This document shows positions 44,338 through 52,632 of a stretch of 64,000 nt of DNA, piece after piece. This DNA comes from Planctomycetota bacterium (GTDB lineage Bacteria; Planctomycetota; UBA1135; GCA-002686595): contig JAEUHY010000035.1 in the NCBI GenBank assembly GCA_016795325.1, positions 186,001 through 250,000 on the forward strand. The letters run 5' to 3'. Every line of letters starts with the position of its first letter. Position 1 is the first letter of the stretch. A model generated the notes under the pieces. It worked only from the letters and a program-made list of their open reading frames with translations, was not told the DNA's origin and ran no database searches. The position numbers and the translations under genes are program-made.

Positions 44338-45585
44338 TCACGCCGCGAGCGCCAGCAATGCCCGCACGAGCGCGTCGAGCTCGGCCTCGCTCGTGAACAG
44401 CTGCGGCGTGATCCGCACGCCGCGCACGCTCGGCGTGTCGATGGCCACGGTGTAGATGCGGTGCTCCTCGAACAGGCGCCGCGCGAGCTCGGCCGGCGCG
44501 AGGCCCTCGACGCCGACATTCGCGATCGCGCACGAGCGCTCCGGCGCGCTGGGCGTGTTGAGGACGATCTTCGCTCGTCCTCGCACCTTGTCCGTCCAGT
44601 AACGCTGCAGATGGCGCAGGCGCGCCTCTTTGCGCGCGACGCCGATCTCTTCGTGGAAGGCGATCGCAGCGCGCAGCGCGAGGTCGGTGTGCGCCGGATG
44701 CGTTCCGATGTGGTTGAGGCGCGTGATGTCGTCCTGCGCACGACCGGGAGGCGGTGCGAGCAGCGGCCAGAGCGTGGCGATGCGCGGCTTGCGCACCCAC
44801 AGGAGGCCCGCGCCGAGCGGCGAGCCGAGCCACTTGTGCAAGCTCGCGCCGTAGAAGTCGCAGCCGAGTTTGGGAATCACGAACTCGAGCTGCGCGAAGG
44901 CGTGCGCGCCGTCGACCATCACCGCGACGCCCTTGGAGCGCGCCATGGCGCAGAGCTTCTCGACCGGAAGGATCTGCCCCGTGATGTTCACCATGTGGCT
45001 GAGCATCACAAGGCGCGTGCGTTCGCCGATTGCGGCTGCGTACAGCTCGACGAGCTCGTCGTCGGACGCTGGATGCAGCGGGAGCGCAACACGCTTGCAC
45101 ACCGCGCCCCAGCGGCGCGCGACCTGCTCGAACATCGCGAGCATCGTCCCGTAGTCCTGGTCGCACATCACCGCTTCGTCGCCGGGCTTCCAGTCGTGGC
45201 CCGCGATCACGAGGTCCAGCGACTCGGTCGTGTTGCGCGTCAGCGCGAGCTCGCTCACGTCGCAACCGGCGACGCGCGCCAGCGCCGTGCGCGTCTCGAG
45301 TCGCTCGGCCTCGGCGCGCGTGCGGAAGAAGCGCGCGGCTTCGAAGTTGACTTCGCGCACACGCTCGACGAAGGCCTCGAGCACGGGCTCGGCCATCATC
45401 GAGTAGTAGCCGTTCTCGAGGTTGATGTAGTCCTCACGCAGCCGGTAGCGCCCGCGCAACTGCGACCAGAAGTCCTCGGCGCGCGCGAGTTGCTGCGGCT
45501 CGAGCGCAGACCAACGCGCCCACGCGCCCGAGCTGAACAGGGCCGCCATCGCACCCGCGCCGCCGAGGAATTCGCGCTTGTTCAT
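44338..45585 (-). CDS. Class V PLP-dependent aminotransferase (isopenicillin-N-epimerase-like), exported
   Basis: 415 residues. The N-terminus MNKREFLGGAGAMAALFSSG is a Tat-like signal (KR pair followed by a hydrophobic stretch). The fold matches CsdA/IPNS-epimerase proteins: YINLENGYYSMM, ALTRNTTESLDLVIAG, MVDGAHAFAQLEF with the PLP-binding Asp, and the Schiff-base Lys in GASLHKWLGSPLGAG near 249. PLP enzymes in this group act on amino acids or sulfur donors; the substrate is not readable. Its leftward start lies 56 bases from the divergent beta-lactamase-like gene. Confidence 0.85.
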   Translation of the reverse strand: MNKREFLGGAGAMAALFSSGAWARWSALEPQQLARAEDFWSQLRGRYRLREDYINLENGYYSMMAEPVLEAFVERVREVNFEAARFFRTRAEAERLETRTALARVAGCDVSELALTRNTTESLDLVIAGHDWKPGDEAVMCDQDYGTMLAMFEQVARRWGAVCKRVALPLHPASDDELVELYAAAIGERTRLVMLSHMVNITGQILPVEKLCAMARSKGVAVMVDGAHAFAQLEFVIPKLGCDFYGASLHKWLGSPLGAGLLWVRKPRIATLWPLLAPPPGRAQDDITRLNHIGTHPAHTDLALRAAIAFHEEIGVARKEARLRHLQRYWTDKVRGRAKIVLNTPSAPERSCAIANVGVEGLAPAELARRLFEEHRIYTVAIDTPSVRGVRITPQLFTSEAELDALVRALLALAA

Positions 45586-45641
45586 GCTCTGCGTAGAGTA
45601 CGCGCAGTTCCGCGCGCAAACGCACTAGAGAAGAGGCGACC

Positions 45642-46973
45642 GTGATTGCCCACCTGTTGCTTGCTGTCATCCCGCTTCTGCCGCAGGGCAAGGGCGGGGG
45701 CGTTGTCACCAAGGGCGAAGCTGGCGCGTCGATCGCGCGCTACGTCGAAGCGGCGGAGCGCCAGGGTTTCAGCGGCGCCGTGCTCGCGGCGCGCAAGGGC
45801 GAGGTCGTGGCCGCCGTCGCCGCCGGGCCGCTCGAACACGGCAAGCCGGCGCGCCTGACTCCGGACACGTTGTTCGAGATCGCCTCCGCGACCAAGCCCT
45901 TCACCGCGCTCGCGCTCGTGCAACTCGAGGCGCGCCGCAAGTTGAAGCTCGCCGACCCGCTCGCGGAGCACTTGAAGCCCGTGCCGGACAACTGCGCGAG
46001 GATCACGCTGCAGCACCTCGTGCAGCACACCTCCGGAATCCCGGCGAGCAACAGCGAAGGCGGCGGCGATGAGCTCGAGCCGTTCCTGCGTTCGGTGTTG
46101 CGCGGCGGGCCGGTTCACGAGCCCGGCTCGCACTTCGAGTACTGGAATCAGGGTTACGCGCTGCTCAGCGAAGTGATCGCCGAGGCGAGCGGCAAGAGCT
46201 ACGTGGACCAACTGCGCGCCAGCGTGTTCGAACCGGCCGGCATGAAGTTCACGTGCTTCACCGGAGACAAGGCGCCGGCGCGCGCGACGGTTGCGGTCGG
46301 GCGCTCATCCCGCGGCCCGTCGCGTTCGGCGCTCGAGCACCCGTACGGCGCGTACGGCCTGCAGTACCGCGGCATGGGCGGGATCGTCACCAACGTGTGG
46401 GACCTGTGGCGTTTCGACCGCGCGCTCGCGGGGAAAGCGCTCGTCGACGAAGCCGCCAAGCGGCGCATCTTCGAGCCGGGCCTGGAGAGCTACGCGCTCG
46501 GTTGGCGCGTGTTCCGCGGACCGAACGGACGTCTGCGCCAGTCGCACGGCGGCGACGTGCGCGGCTTCACCTGCGAGTTGCGACGCCTGCCCGACCAAGA
46601 CGGCGCTGTGATCGTGCTGTGCAACGACGACGCGGCGCCGAGTCGGCCACTCGCCGACGCGCTGGAGGCGCTGCTGTGCGGCGACAAAGCGCCGCCGCTG
46701 CCGCCGCCGCCGCTCGAAGTGGCGCGCCGCGACGCGTTGGTGGGTGCGTACGTCGCTCGCTCGGGCCGGCGCATCGTGATCGAGGCGCAGGGCGAACTCG
46801 CCGCGGTGCGCATCGAGTGGGGGCCGCCGAATGGTCCGGTGACGCGCGGCGTGCTCGGCGGAGTCGGCGACGCGCTCGTCGTGTTCACCTGGACCGAAGC
46901 GAGCGAGTTGAAGGTCAAGGGCGAGGGCGCGGCGCTTTCGTTGCGCTACGCCGATGAGGAGTACGTGCGTTGA
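45642..46973 (+). CDS. Serine beta-lactamase-like hydrolase (class C/esterase fold)
   Basis: 443 residues from GTG at 45642, with AGAAGAGG upstream. Short signal-like N-terminus (MIAHLLLAVIPLLP). Catalytic SxxK is SATK in FEIASATKPFTALAL near 80; the YxN Tyr is in EYWNQGYALLSEV near 168; the third motif is SHGG near 305. These are the EstB/DD-peptidase-like 'beta-lactamase' (PF00144) features. It could be a carboxypeptidase, esterase or D-aminopeptidase rather than an antibiotic-resistance enzyme. The C-terminal ~90 residues form a lipocalin-like tail. Its stop overlaps the next gene (TGATG). Confidence 0.85.
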   Translation: MIAHLLLAVIPLLPQGKGGGVVTKGEAGASIARYVEAAERQGFSGAVLAARKGEVVAAVAAGPLEHGKPARLTPDTLFEIASATKPFTALALVQLEARRKLKLADPLAEHLKPVPDNCARITLQHLVQHTSGIPASNSEGGGDELEPFLRSVLRGGPVHEPGSHFEYWNQGYALLSEVIAEASGKSYVDQLRASVFEPAGMKFTCFTGDKAPARATVAVGRSSRGPSRSALEHPYGAYGLQYRGMGGIVTNVWDLWRFDRALAGKALVDEAAKRRIFEPGLESYALGWRVFRGPNGRLRQSHGGDVRGFTCELRRLPDQDGAVIVLCNDDAAPSRPLADALEALLCGDKAPPLPPPPLEVARRDALVGAYVARSGRRIVIEAQGELAAVRIEWGPPNGPVTRGVLGGVGDALVVFTWTEASELKVKGEGAALSLRYADEEYVR

Positions 46974-47332
46974 TGAGCGCCTCGACCGCCGTAGCACATC
47001 GAACGTCGGCGACACGCTGGCAGCGCGCGTTCGTGCTCGCGCCGCTTCTGGCCGTGAGCGCCTTGAGCACGCTCATGGCCCCAAGCTGGACGACTCCGTT
47101 CACGCCGCTGCTCGGACCGTGGGCCGGTCACCTGCTCGGGCACGCGGACTGCACGATGGCCACGGTCGCCTCCGAGGCGAGTTGGATCGCCAGCGCCGCA
47201 GCTGCGGTTGCGCTGGGACTGTTCCTCGCCGCTCCGCGCGCCTGGTCGCGCTGGATTTGGTTGGTTGGCGTGCTGGGGTCGGCGGTGTGGGCAGCGCTGG
47301 CGTTGCTCTCCGTCGTGAACACCCTGAGTTGA
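46973..47332 (+). CDS. Small membrane protein coupled to the beta-lactamase-like gene
   Basis: 119 residues; the ATG shares one base with the preceding stop. Probably three hydrophobic segments (FVLAPLLAVSALSTLM, ASWIASAAAAVALGLFLA, WIWLVGVLGSAVWAALALLSVV). A short luminal segment HLLGHADCTM lies between. Family not recognised. Tight coupling suggests it assists or anchors the upstream hydrolase. Confidence 0.6.
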   Translation: MSASTAVAHRTSATRWQRAFVLAPLLAVSALSTLMAPSWTTPFTPLLGPWAGHLLGHADCTMATVASEASWIASAAAAVALGLFLAAPRAWSRWIWLVGVLGSAVWAALALLSVVNTLS

Positions 47333-47487
47333 CCAACCCTCTTGCGTCGCTTGAACCGCGCCTCGCCGAGTCCGGCGCGCAACGTCGGTTAGGATTTTCT
47401 TCACGTAGAAGGACGGCCGCGGGATCAGGCCCGCGGTCGCCACTCTCCCCCGGGCGGACTTGCGTTCGCGAACCAACAACTCACTCC

Positions 47488-49344
47488 ATGAAACGAGCTC
47501 TTCGAAACTTCTCCATCGTTGCCGCACTCGCTGCGTTCGCAGCCGGCGCCAACGCCCAGACCATCGGCTGCGTCACCGGCGGCGCCGGCGGCGCGTTCCC
47601 CGCGACCGGCACGGGCGGCGGCGGCACGTTCCCGACGGTCCTTCCGACTTCGCCGGTGAGCTTCGCCCTCAACGTCGCGTCGATTCCCGCCGGTGCGACG
47701 CACGTCACCGAGGTCAAGCTGCTCGGACTCAACCACACGTATGTGAGCGACCTGCAGTTCGTGCTCACGTCGCCCGCCGGCGCGACGACGAACCTGCTGT
47801 GCCGCGCGACGACGCCGACCGGCACCATTTTCTCGTGCGAGTACGGCGGCGACTACACGATCATCCCGCAGTGCGTCGGCTCGAGCGCGTTGGCGTTCCC
47901 GGCGGCCTGCACCTCGCCCACGGTCTTCACCCCCGGCGCGTACGAGCAGTTCTTCGGCGCCGCCGCCAACTCTTGGCCCTCCGGCACCAACGGCATCGAC
48001 AACACGCGCCTCGACGCGGTGCCTGCTGCGACCGGCACTTGGACCTTGACGGTCTATGACTGGGCCGCGGTCGACGTCGGAACGCTCACGGGCTTCGACG
48101 TGTGCTTCGGCACGCCCGGCACGCCGTCGGCGCCCAGCGCGGCTCCGACGTTGGCCACGCCGGCCAACAACGCCGCGCTGTTCGGGCCGAGCGTGACGCT
48201 GAACTGGTCAGCTGTGAACTGCGCCACCGCCTACGACGTCGAGGTCGACGGCGTGGTGTTCAACGCGGCGGCCAACAGCTTTGTCTACACCTCGGCGCCG
48301 GGCTCGCACCTGTGGCGCGTGCGCGGCAAGAACGCCGCCGGCGTCGGTCCGTACAGCGCGCTCAACGTGTTCAACGACCTCGGCGTGGCCCCGACGCCCT
48401 GCAGCGGCGCGTCGATCACGACGGTGCCGTTCACGGGCGGCAACGGCCTGGGCACGAACAGCGCGGTGTACTTCGACGTCAACGTGCTCAACCCCGCCGG
48501 CATCTCGTTCGCGCAGATCAACACGAACGCCAACGCCACCGTCGGCACGCCCTTCACGGTCGAGATCTGGACCAAGCCGGGCACCTACGACGGCTCGGAG
48601 CAGAACGCAGCGGCTTGGACGCTGCGGGCGACGGGCGGCGGCGTGTCGGTCGGCAACAACGTTGCCGGCGGCTCGCTCGTCGAGTTCCCCGACTTCCTGC
48701 TGCCCCAGGGCGTCACCGGCATGGCGCTGCGCATCATCGGCGCGGGTCACAGCTACACCAACGGCAACGGCGCGAACCAGTCCTACTCGAACGCGGACCT
48801 CACTCTGACGCTCGGCAAGTCCCAGGCCACGCTGTTCAACGGAGCGCCGATCACGCCGCGCGTGTGGAACGGCACGTTCCGCTACAACTGCACGCCGCCG
48901 ACTCCGACGCCGTACTGCACGTCGAGCACGAGCACGAACGGTTGCAACGCCACGATCAGCGCGAGCGCTCAGCCGAGCGCTTCGCAGGCCACGCCCTGCA
49001 CGATCAACGTCGCGAACGTCGAAGGCCAGAAGCAGGGCTTGGTGTTCTACGGCCTGGACAACACGGGCTTCACGCCGCTGCCCTGGTCCGCGACCAGCAC
49101 GAGCTTCTTCTGCGTCAAGTCGCCGGTCCAACGCACCTTCCCGCAGAACTCGAACGGGACCATCAACCAGTGCAACGGCGTCTTCGCGGTCGACCTGAAC
49201 AACTTCTTCAACGTCTTCCCCAGCGCGATCGGTCTGCCGTTCACGGCTGGCGACAAGTTGTTCACGCAGGCGTGGTTCCGCGACCCGCCGGCCTCGAAGA
49301 CCACCAACCTCTCGAACGCTATCGAGATGACGATGCAGCCGTGA
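47488..49344 (+). CDS. Secreted P-domain protein with shared C-terminal module
   Basis: 618 residues with a signal peptide (FSIVAALAAFAAGANAQ). A proprotein-convertase-like P domain covers about 30-210 (LGLNHTYVSDLQFVLTSPAG, GTWTLTVYDWAAVDVGTLTGFDVCF). An Ig/fibronectin-like domain follows (about 215-295; VTLNWSAVNCATAYDVEVDG), then a beta-rich region. Residues about 475-618 are the module shared with 3919-5880 and 29839-31257, here YCTSSTSTNGCNATISASAQ, GLVFYGLDNTGFTPLPW, CVKSPVQR, QAWFRDPPASKTTNLSN. The very end of the gene and its terminator are duplicated downstream. Confidence 0.8.
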   Translation: MKRALRNFSIVAALAAFAAGANAQTIGCVTGGAGGAFPATGTGGGGTFPTVLPTSPVSFALNVASIPAGATHVTEVKLLGLNHTYVSDLQFVLTSPAGATTNLLCRATTPTGTIFSCEYGGDYTIIPQCVGSSALAFPAACTSPTVFTPGAYEQFFGAAANSWPSGTNGIDNTRLDAVPAATGTWTLTVYDWAAVDVGTLTGFDVCFGTPGTPSAPSAAPTLATPANNAALFGPSVTLNWSAVNCATAYDVEVDGVVFNAAANSFVYTSAPGSHLWRVRGKNAAGVGPYSALNVFNDLGVAPTPCSGASITTVPFTGGNGLGTNSAVYFDVNVLNPAGISFAQINTNANATVGTPFTVEIWTKPGTYDGSEQNAAAWTLRATGGGVSVGNNVAGGSLVEFPDFLLPQGVTGMALRIIGAGHSYTNGNGANQSYSNADLTLTLGKSQATLFNGAPITPRVWNGTFRYNCTPPTPTPYCTSSTSTNGCNATISASAQPSASQATPCTINVANVEGQKQGLVFYGLDNTGFTPLPWSATSTSFFCVKSPVQRTFPQNSNGTINQCNGVFAVDLNNFFNVFPSAIGLPFTAGDKLFTQAWFRDPPASKTTNLSNAIEMTMQP

Positions 49345-49434
49345 TCGCGGCCGAGCGGGCCGCGTAACTCGCCCGCTGCGCAGCAGCGCATGAGCACGTC
49401 TCTACCCGGGCTGCCAAAGGGCAGCCCGGGTTCG
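49277..49434 (+). repeat. Tandem duplication, first copy (gene end plus terminator)
   Basis: Covers the last 22 codons of the P-domain gene, its stop and the following hairpin. The second copy begins at 49468, offset 190-191 bases, with roughly 90% identity by eye and one single-base indel. The arrangement is direct and tandem. Confidence 0.85.
49404..49431 (+). terminator. Terminator of the P-domain gene
   Basis: ACCCGGGCTGCC and GGCAGCCCGGGT form a perfect 12-bp stem around AAAG, followed by TCGTCTG. It lies 60 bases after the stop at 49344. Confidence 0.7.
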
Positions 49435-49467
49435 TCTGCGGAGGACCGCAGACGACCGAGGCTTACC

Positions 49468-49535
49468 TCCGCGACCCGCCGGCCTCGAAGACGACCAACC
49501 TCTCGAACGCTGTTCTGATGACGATGCAACCTTGA
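49468..49535 (+). pseudogene. Remnant of the shared C-terminal module (22 codons)
   Basis: In frame it reads RDPPASKTTNLSNAVLMTMQP then TGA, against RDPPASKTTNLSNAIEMTMQP in the intact gene. There is no start and nothing upstream matches the rest of the gene, so it is a non-functional fragment made by the tandem duplication. The Ile-Glu to Val-Leu change and other differences show it has drifted. Confidence 0.75.
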
Positions 49536-49594
49536 TCGCGGCCGAGCAAGCCGCGTAACTCGCACGCTGCGCAGCAGCGCACGAGCACGTCACT

Positions 49595-49620
49595 CTCGGG
49601 CTGCCCAAGGGCAGCCCGAG
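49595..49620 (+). terminator. Second copy of the terminator hairpin
   Basis: CTCGGGCTGCCC pairs with GGGCAGCCCGAG around AA, followed by TTCGTTTCCTT. The stem remains perfect although the outer bases changed together (A/T to C/G type shifts), which hints that pairing is being kept. Confidence 0.65.
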
Positions 49621-49680
49621 TTCGTTTCCTTGCATCGCACTTTCGAAGCGGCGTCGAACGGCTGAGTAGAGTTTCACTTC

Positions 49681-50658
49681 ATGGCGCCTTTCCAATTCAG
49701 CCGCAGCGTCTGGTGTGCGCCTCTCGCGCTCATGTCCGCCGTCGCCTGCGCCGTGCCTCCGCCAACTCGCTCGACGCACGTGGAAGGGTCGCCCACGGAC
49801 TTGTCGGGCGCCGTTCGAGTCGAAGCGCCAGCCGTCGTGGACCTGCGCGCGCGCCTGGCAGCGCTCGCGGAACGAGCCTCGGCGCCGAGCCGCCCCGTGC
49901 CGAACTCGGAGGTGGATTTCGCGGATTCGATCGCGCTCGTTCGAGCGTGTGGGCGTGCCGCTGAGAGCGGGCTTGTCCCCCTGCTGCGTGTTGTCGCCGA
50001 GTCCTATGCCTCCGACACTCGCTTCCACCAACTATCTCTGGAGGCCCTGGATGCCATTTACCGCTCAGGCGAGCCTCTCGAGTACTTCCGGATGAGAGTC
50101 GTTGACACCGCCGCTCCGATCAGGTTGCGGCAGTACTCGATGCTGATCTGCGCGCGGGAACCCGACACAGGGAGAGCGGACGCCTTCGAGGAGGTTGCGG
50201 AGCGGGCGAGTCGTGAGCGCGTGCCCAACGCGGCGTTCTTGGCTAGCGCCGCGCATGAAGCCCGACTCGTGATCACCCTTGAGGCACGGCTCGCGTCGTT
50301 CCAGACGGTGAGTCAAAAGATCGCGTTACTTGCCAGCCACTCGATCGGTGGCTTCAGCGTCTTCGTCTCCAGCGAGTTCTTTGTGGAGCGCGAAGCGCCG
50401 GATCACCGCTCACGTCCGAGCGTCGTCTGGAGCCGCGCGCAACTTGTCAAGCTTGCCACTCAGTCGCCGGTTGAAGCGGCGGAAGCGCTACTCGTCACGA
50501 AGTTCGAAGGCATGCTGGACGACGCCGAGATCGAGTCTGCGGAGCAGCTCGAACGACTGCTCTACCGCTACCGAGATCATGTGAGCCAGTTCCTGCCGCC
50601 CGCGTCCCTCGCGATCTACCGCCAGCACCGGCCGCTGCTCGACGGAGAGAAGCGCTAG
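49681..50658 (+). CDS. Lipoprotein of unknown function, helical
   Basis: 325 residues. The signal is WCAPLALMSAVACAV, with a lipobox-like AVAC. The remainder is alpha-helical and may be HEAT-like (VRACGRAAESGLVPLLRVVAESYASD, FHQLSLEALDAIYRSGEPLEYFRMRVVDT, RLRQYSMLICAREPD), but no clear repeat period. No enzyme motif. Third positions look less GC-rich than in neighbouring genes. Not recognised. Confidence 0.65.
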   Translation: MAPFQFSRSVWCAPLALMSAVACAVPPPTRSTHVEGSPTDLSGAVRVEAPAVVDLRARLAALAERASAPSRPVPNSEVDFADSIALVRACGRAAESGLVPLLRVVAESYASDTRFHQLSLEALDAIYRSGEPLEYFRMRVVDTAAPIRLRQYSMLICAREPDTGRADAFEEVAERASRERVPNAAFLASAAHEARLVITLEARLASFQTVSQKIALLASHSIGGFSVFVSSEFFVEREAPDHRSRPSVVWSRAQLVKLATQSPVEAAEALLVTKFEGMLDDAEIESAEQLERLLYRYRDHVSQFLPPASLAIYRQHRPLLDGEKR

Positions 50659-50805
50659 GCGAATTGCGGGCGCCCAACAGTGCAGCGCACGAGCGGTCCA
50701 TACTCTCGTCAGCTGCCGCGCCGTTCGGGCGCGACGCGCGTGCGGAGCTAGCCGAAATAGAAGTGCGCTGGCGCCGAGCTCGCTTGGCTGCGTAGCTTGG
50801 AGCCC

Positions 50806-52632
50806 ATGAGGCTTCGCATTCGCGCGCAACGTGGCACGGGTTGGATTCTGGCGGCGGCGCTCAGCGGTTGTTCTGCGCCGCCTGCCTCGGCAGCGCAGGT
50901 CGAAGCGCCGCGAGTTGCGGCGCCCAAGCGCGAAGGCGCGCCGCGGGTCGAGCGCACGGCGCAGCCCGCGCCAACGTCGACGAGCGAACTGCGCGAGCAC
51001 GTCGAGCGCTACGTGGCCGACCGGCGCGCGCTCGAGCGGCGCTACGACTTGAGCTGGAGCGCGACGCGCACGGAGCGCTTGCTCGCGCTGACAGCGGACC
51101 ACGCGGCGGAGCTTGCGCGTGTCGACGCCGCGGCGCTCGGCATCGAGGGCGCCATCGACCATGTTGCGCTCGAAGTCGAACTCGAGCATCAGCGGCGCGA
51201 GTTGGAGCGCCGCGCGGCGCTGTGGAGCCGCTCGAGCGTGAGAATCGGATTCGAGGCCGCGGTGCGCGAGCTCCACGAGGCTTGGCGGCGCGGCGAACGG
51301 CCCGACGCGCAACGCGCGGGCGCGGCGCTCGAACAGCTGCGCAGCGACGTCGCGAGCGCGCGCAAAACGCTCGAGGCGCAGCTCGAGGACACCGCCGCCG
51401 CCCAGCCCAACCGCGCGCACGGCCTGCGCGCCGTCGAGCTGCTGCGCGAGCAACGCGCCGCGCTGCGCGAGTGGTTCGAATTCCACGACGGCTACGACCC
51501 GCTGTTCTCGTGGTGGTGCGCCAAGCCCTATGCGGCGGCGCGCGAGGCGCTCGAGGACTACTCGAAGTTCGTGCGCTCGCGCGTCGTCGGCGCCGCCGAG
51601 GGCGCGGACGATCCGATCGTGGGCGAGCCGCTCGGTGCGCAGGCGCTCGAGCGCCACCTCGAGCACGAGCGCATCCCGTATTCGCCGCAGGAGCTCATCG
51701 CGCTCGCCGAGCGTGAGATGCGCTGGTGCGACGAACGTTTGCTCGCCGCATCGCGCGCACTTGCTTGCGGCGACGATTGGCGCGCGGCGTTCGACAAGGT
51801 GCGCGCGCTGCACGTCGAGCCGGGCGCGCAGCCCGCGCTCGTGCGCGAGCTCGCCGACGAAGCGGTCGAGTTCCTCGAGACGCGCGAGCTGCTCACGATC
51901 CCTGCGCTCGCCAAGGAAGTGTGGCGCGCCGAAATGATGAGCCCCGCGCGGCAGAAGGTGAATCCGTTCTTCCTGGGCGGCGAAACCGTGACGATCTCGT
52001 TCCCCAGCGCCGCGATGGAGCACGCCGACAAACTGAACAGCCTGCGCGCGAACAACCGCCACTTCTCGCGCGCGGTCGTGCACCACGAGCTGATCCCCGG
52101 CCACCATCTGCAGGGGTTCATGACCGAGCGCTACCAGCCGCATCGCGCCGCGTTCGAAACGCCGTTCTGGACCGAAGGCTGGGCGCTGTACTGGGAGATG
52201 CGGCTGTGGGACCTGGGCTTCGCGCGCGGGCCCGAGGACGAGCTCGGCATGCTCTTCTGGCGCCGGCACCGCTGCGGGCGCGTGCTGTTCTCGCTGCGCT
52301 TCCACAGCGGCGATTGGAGCGCGCAGCAGTGCATCGACTACCTCGTCGACGTGGTGGGGCACGAGCGTTGGACCGCGGAAGGGGAGGTGCGCCGCTCGTT
52401 CAACGGCGACTACTCGCCGCTCTACCAAGCCGCGTACTTGATCGGCGGACTGCAGTTCCGCGCACTGCACGCTGAGCTCGTGACGAGCGGCCGCATGAGC
52501 GAACGCACGTTCCACGACGGCGTGCTCCAGGGCGGCAACATGCCGATCGACTTCGTGCGCGCGCGGCTCGTCGGCGAACGCCCGCAGCGTGATCCCAAGA
52601 GCGCTTGGAAGTTCGCGGAGCACCTGCGATGA
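50806..52632 (+). CDS. DUF885-family (M32-like) zinc peptidase lipoprotein
   Basis: 608 residues from the ATG at 50806, with GGAG seven bases before. The N-terminus ends in a lipobox-like AALSGC. The catalytic core has the DUF885 zinc motif HHELIPGHHLQGF near 427-439 and the downstream TEGWALYWEM near 454, which supplies the third ligand. Members are dipeptidase or carboxypeptidase-like enzymes of the periplasm. The stop overlaps the next gene's ATG (ATGA), so the two products are made together. Confidence 0.83.
   Translation: MRLRIRAQRGTGWILAAALSGCSAPPASAAQVEAPRVAAPKREGAPRVERTAQPAPTSTSELREHVERYVADRRALERRYDLSWSATRTERLLALTADHAAELARVDAAALGIEGAIDHVALEVELEHQRRELERRAALWSRSSVRIGFEAAVRELHEAWRRGERPDAQRAGAALEQLRSDVASARKTLEAQLEDTAAAQPNRAHGLRAVELLREQRAALREWFEFHDGYDPLFSWWCAKPYAAAREALEDYSKFVRSRVVGAAEGADDPIVGEPLGAQALERHLEHERIPYSPQELIALAEREMRWCDERLLAASRALACGDDWRAAFDKVRALHVEPGAQPALVRELADEAVEFLETRELLTIPALAKEVWRAEMMSPARQKVNPFFLGGETVTISFPSAAMEHADKLNSLRANNRHFSRAVVHHELIPGHHLQGFMTERYQPHRAAFETPFWTEGWALYWEMRLWDLGFARGPEDELGMLFWRRHRCGRVLFSLRFHSGDWSAQQCIDYLVDVVGHERWTAEGEVRRSFNGDYSPLYQAAYLIGGLQFRALHAELVTSGRMSERTFHDGVLQGGNMPIDFVRARLVGERPQRDPKSAWKFAEHLR

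Larger units (their letters stand above)
49468..49624 (+). repeat. Tandem duplication, second copy
   Basis: Direct repeat of 49277-49434, including the fragment of the gene end and a second hairpin. The differences are mostly substitutions. Confidence 0.85.

Noticed and set aside
45642..46973. Antibiotic-resistance beta-lactamase
   Set aside because: The SxxK, YxN and HGG motifs fit the broad serine hydrolase/DD-peptidase family; no evidence of a resistance context.
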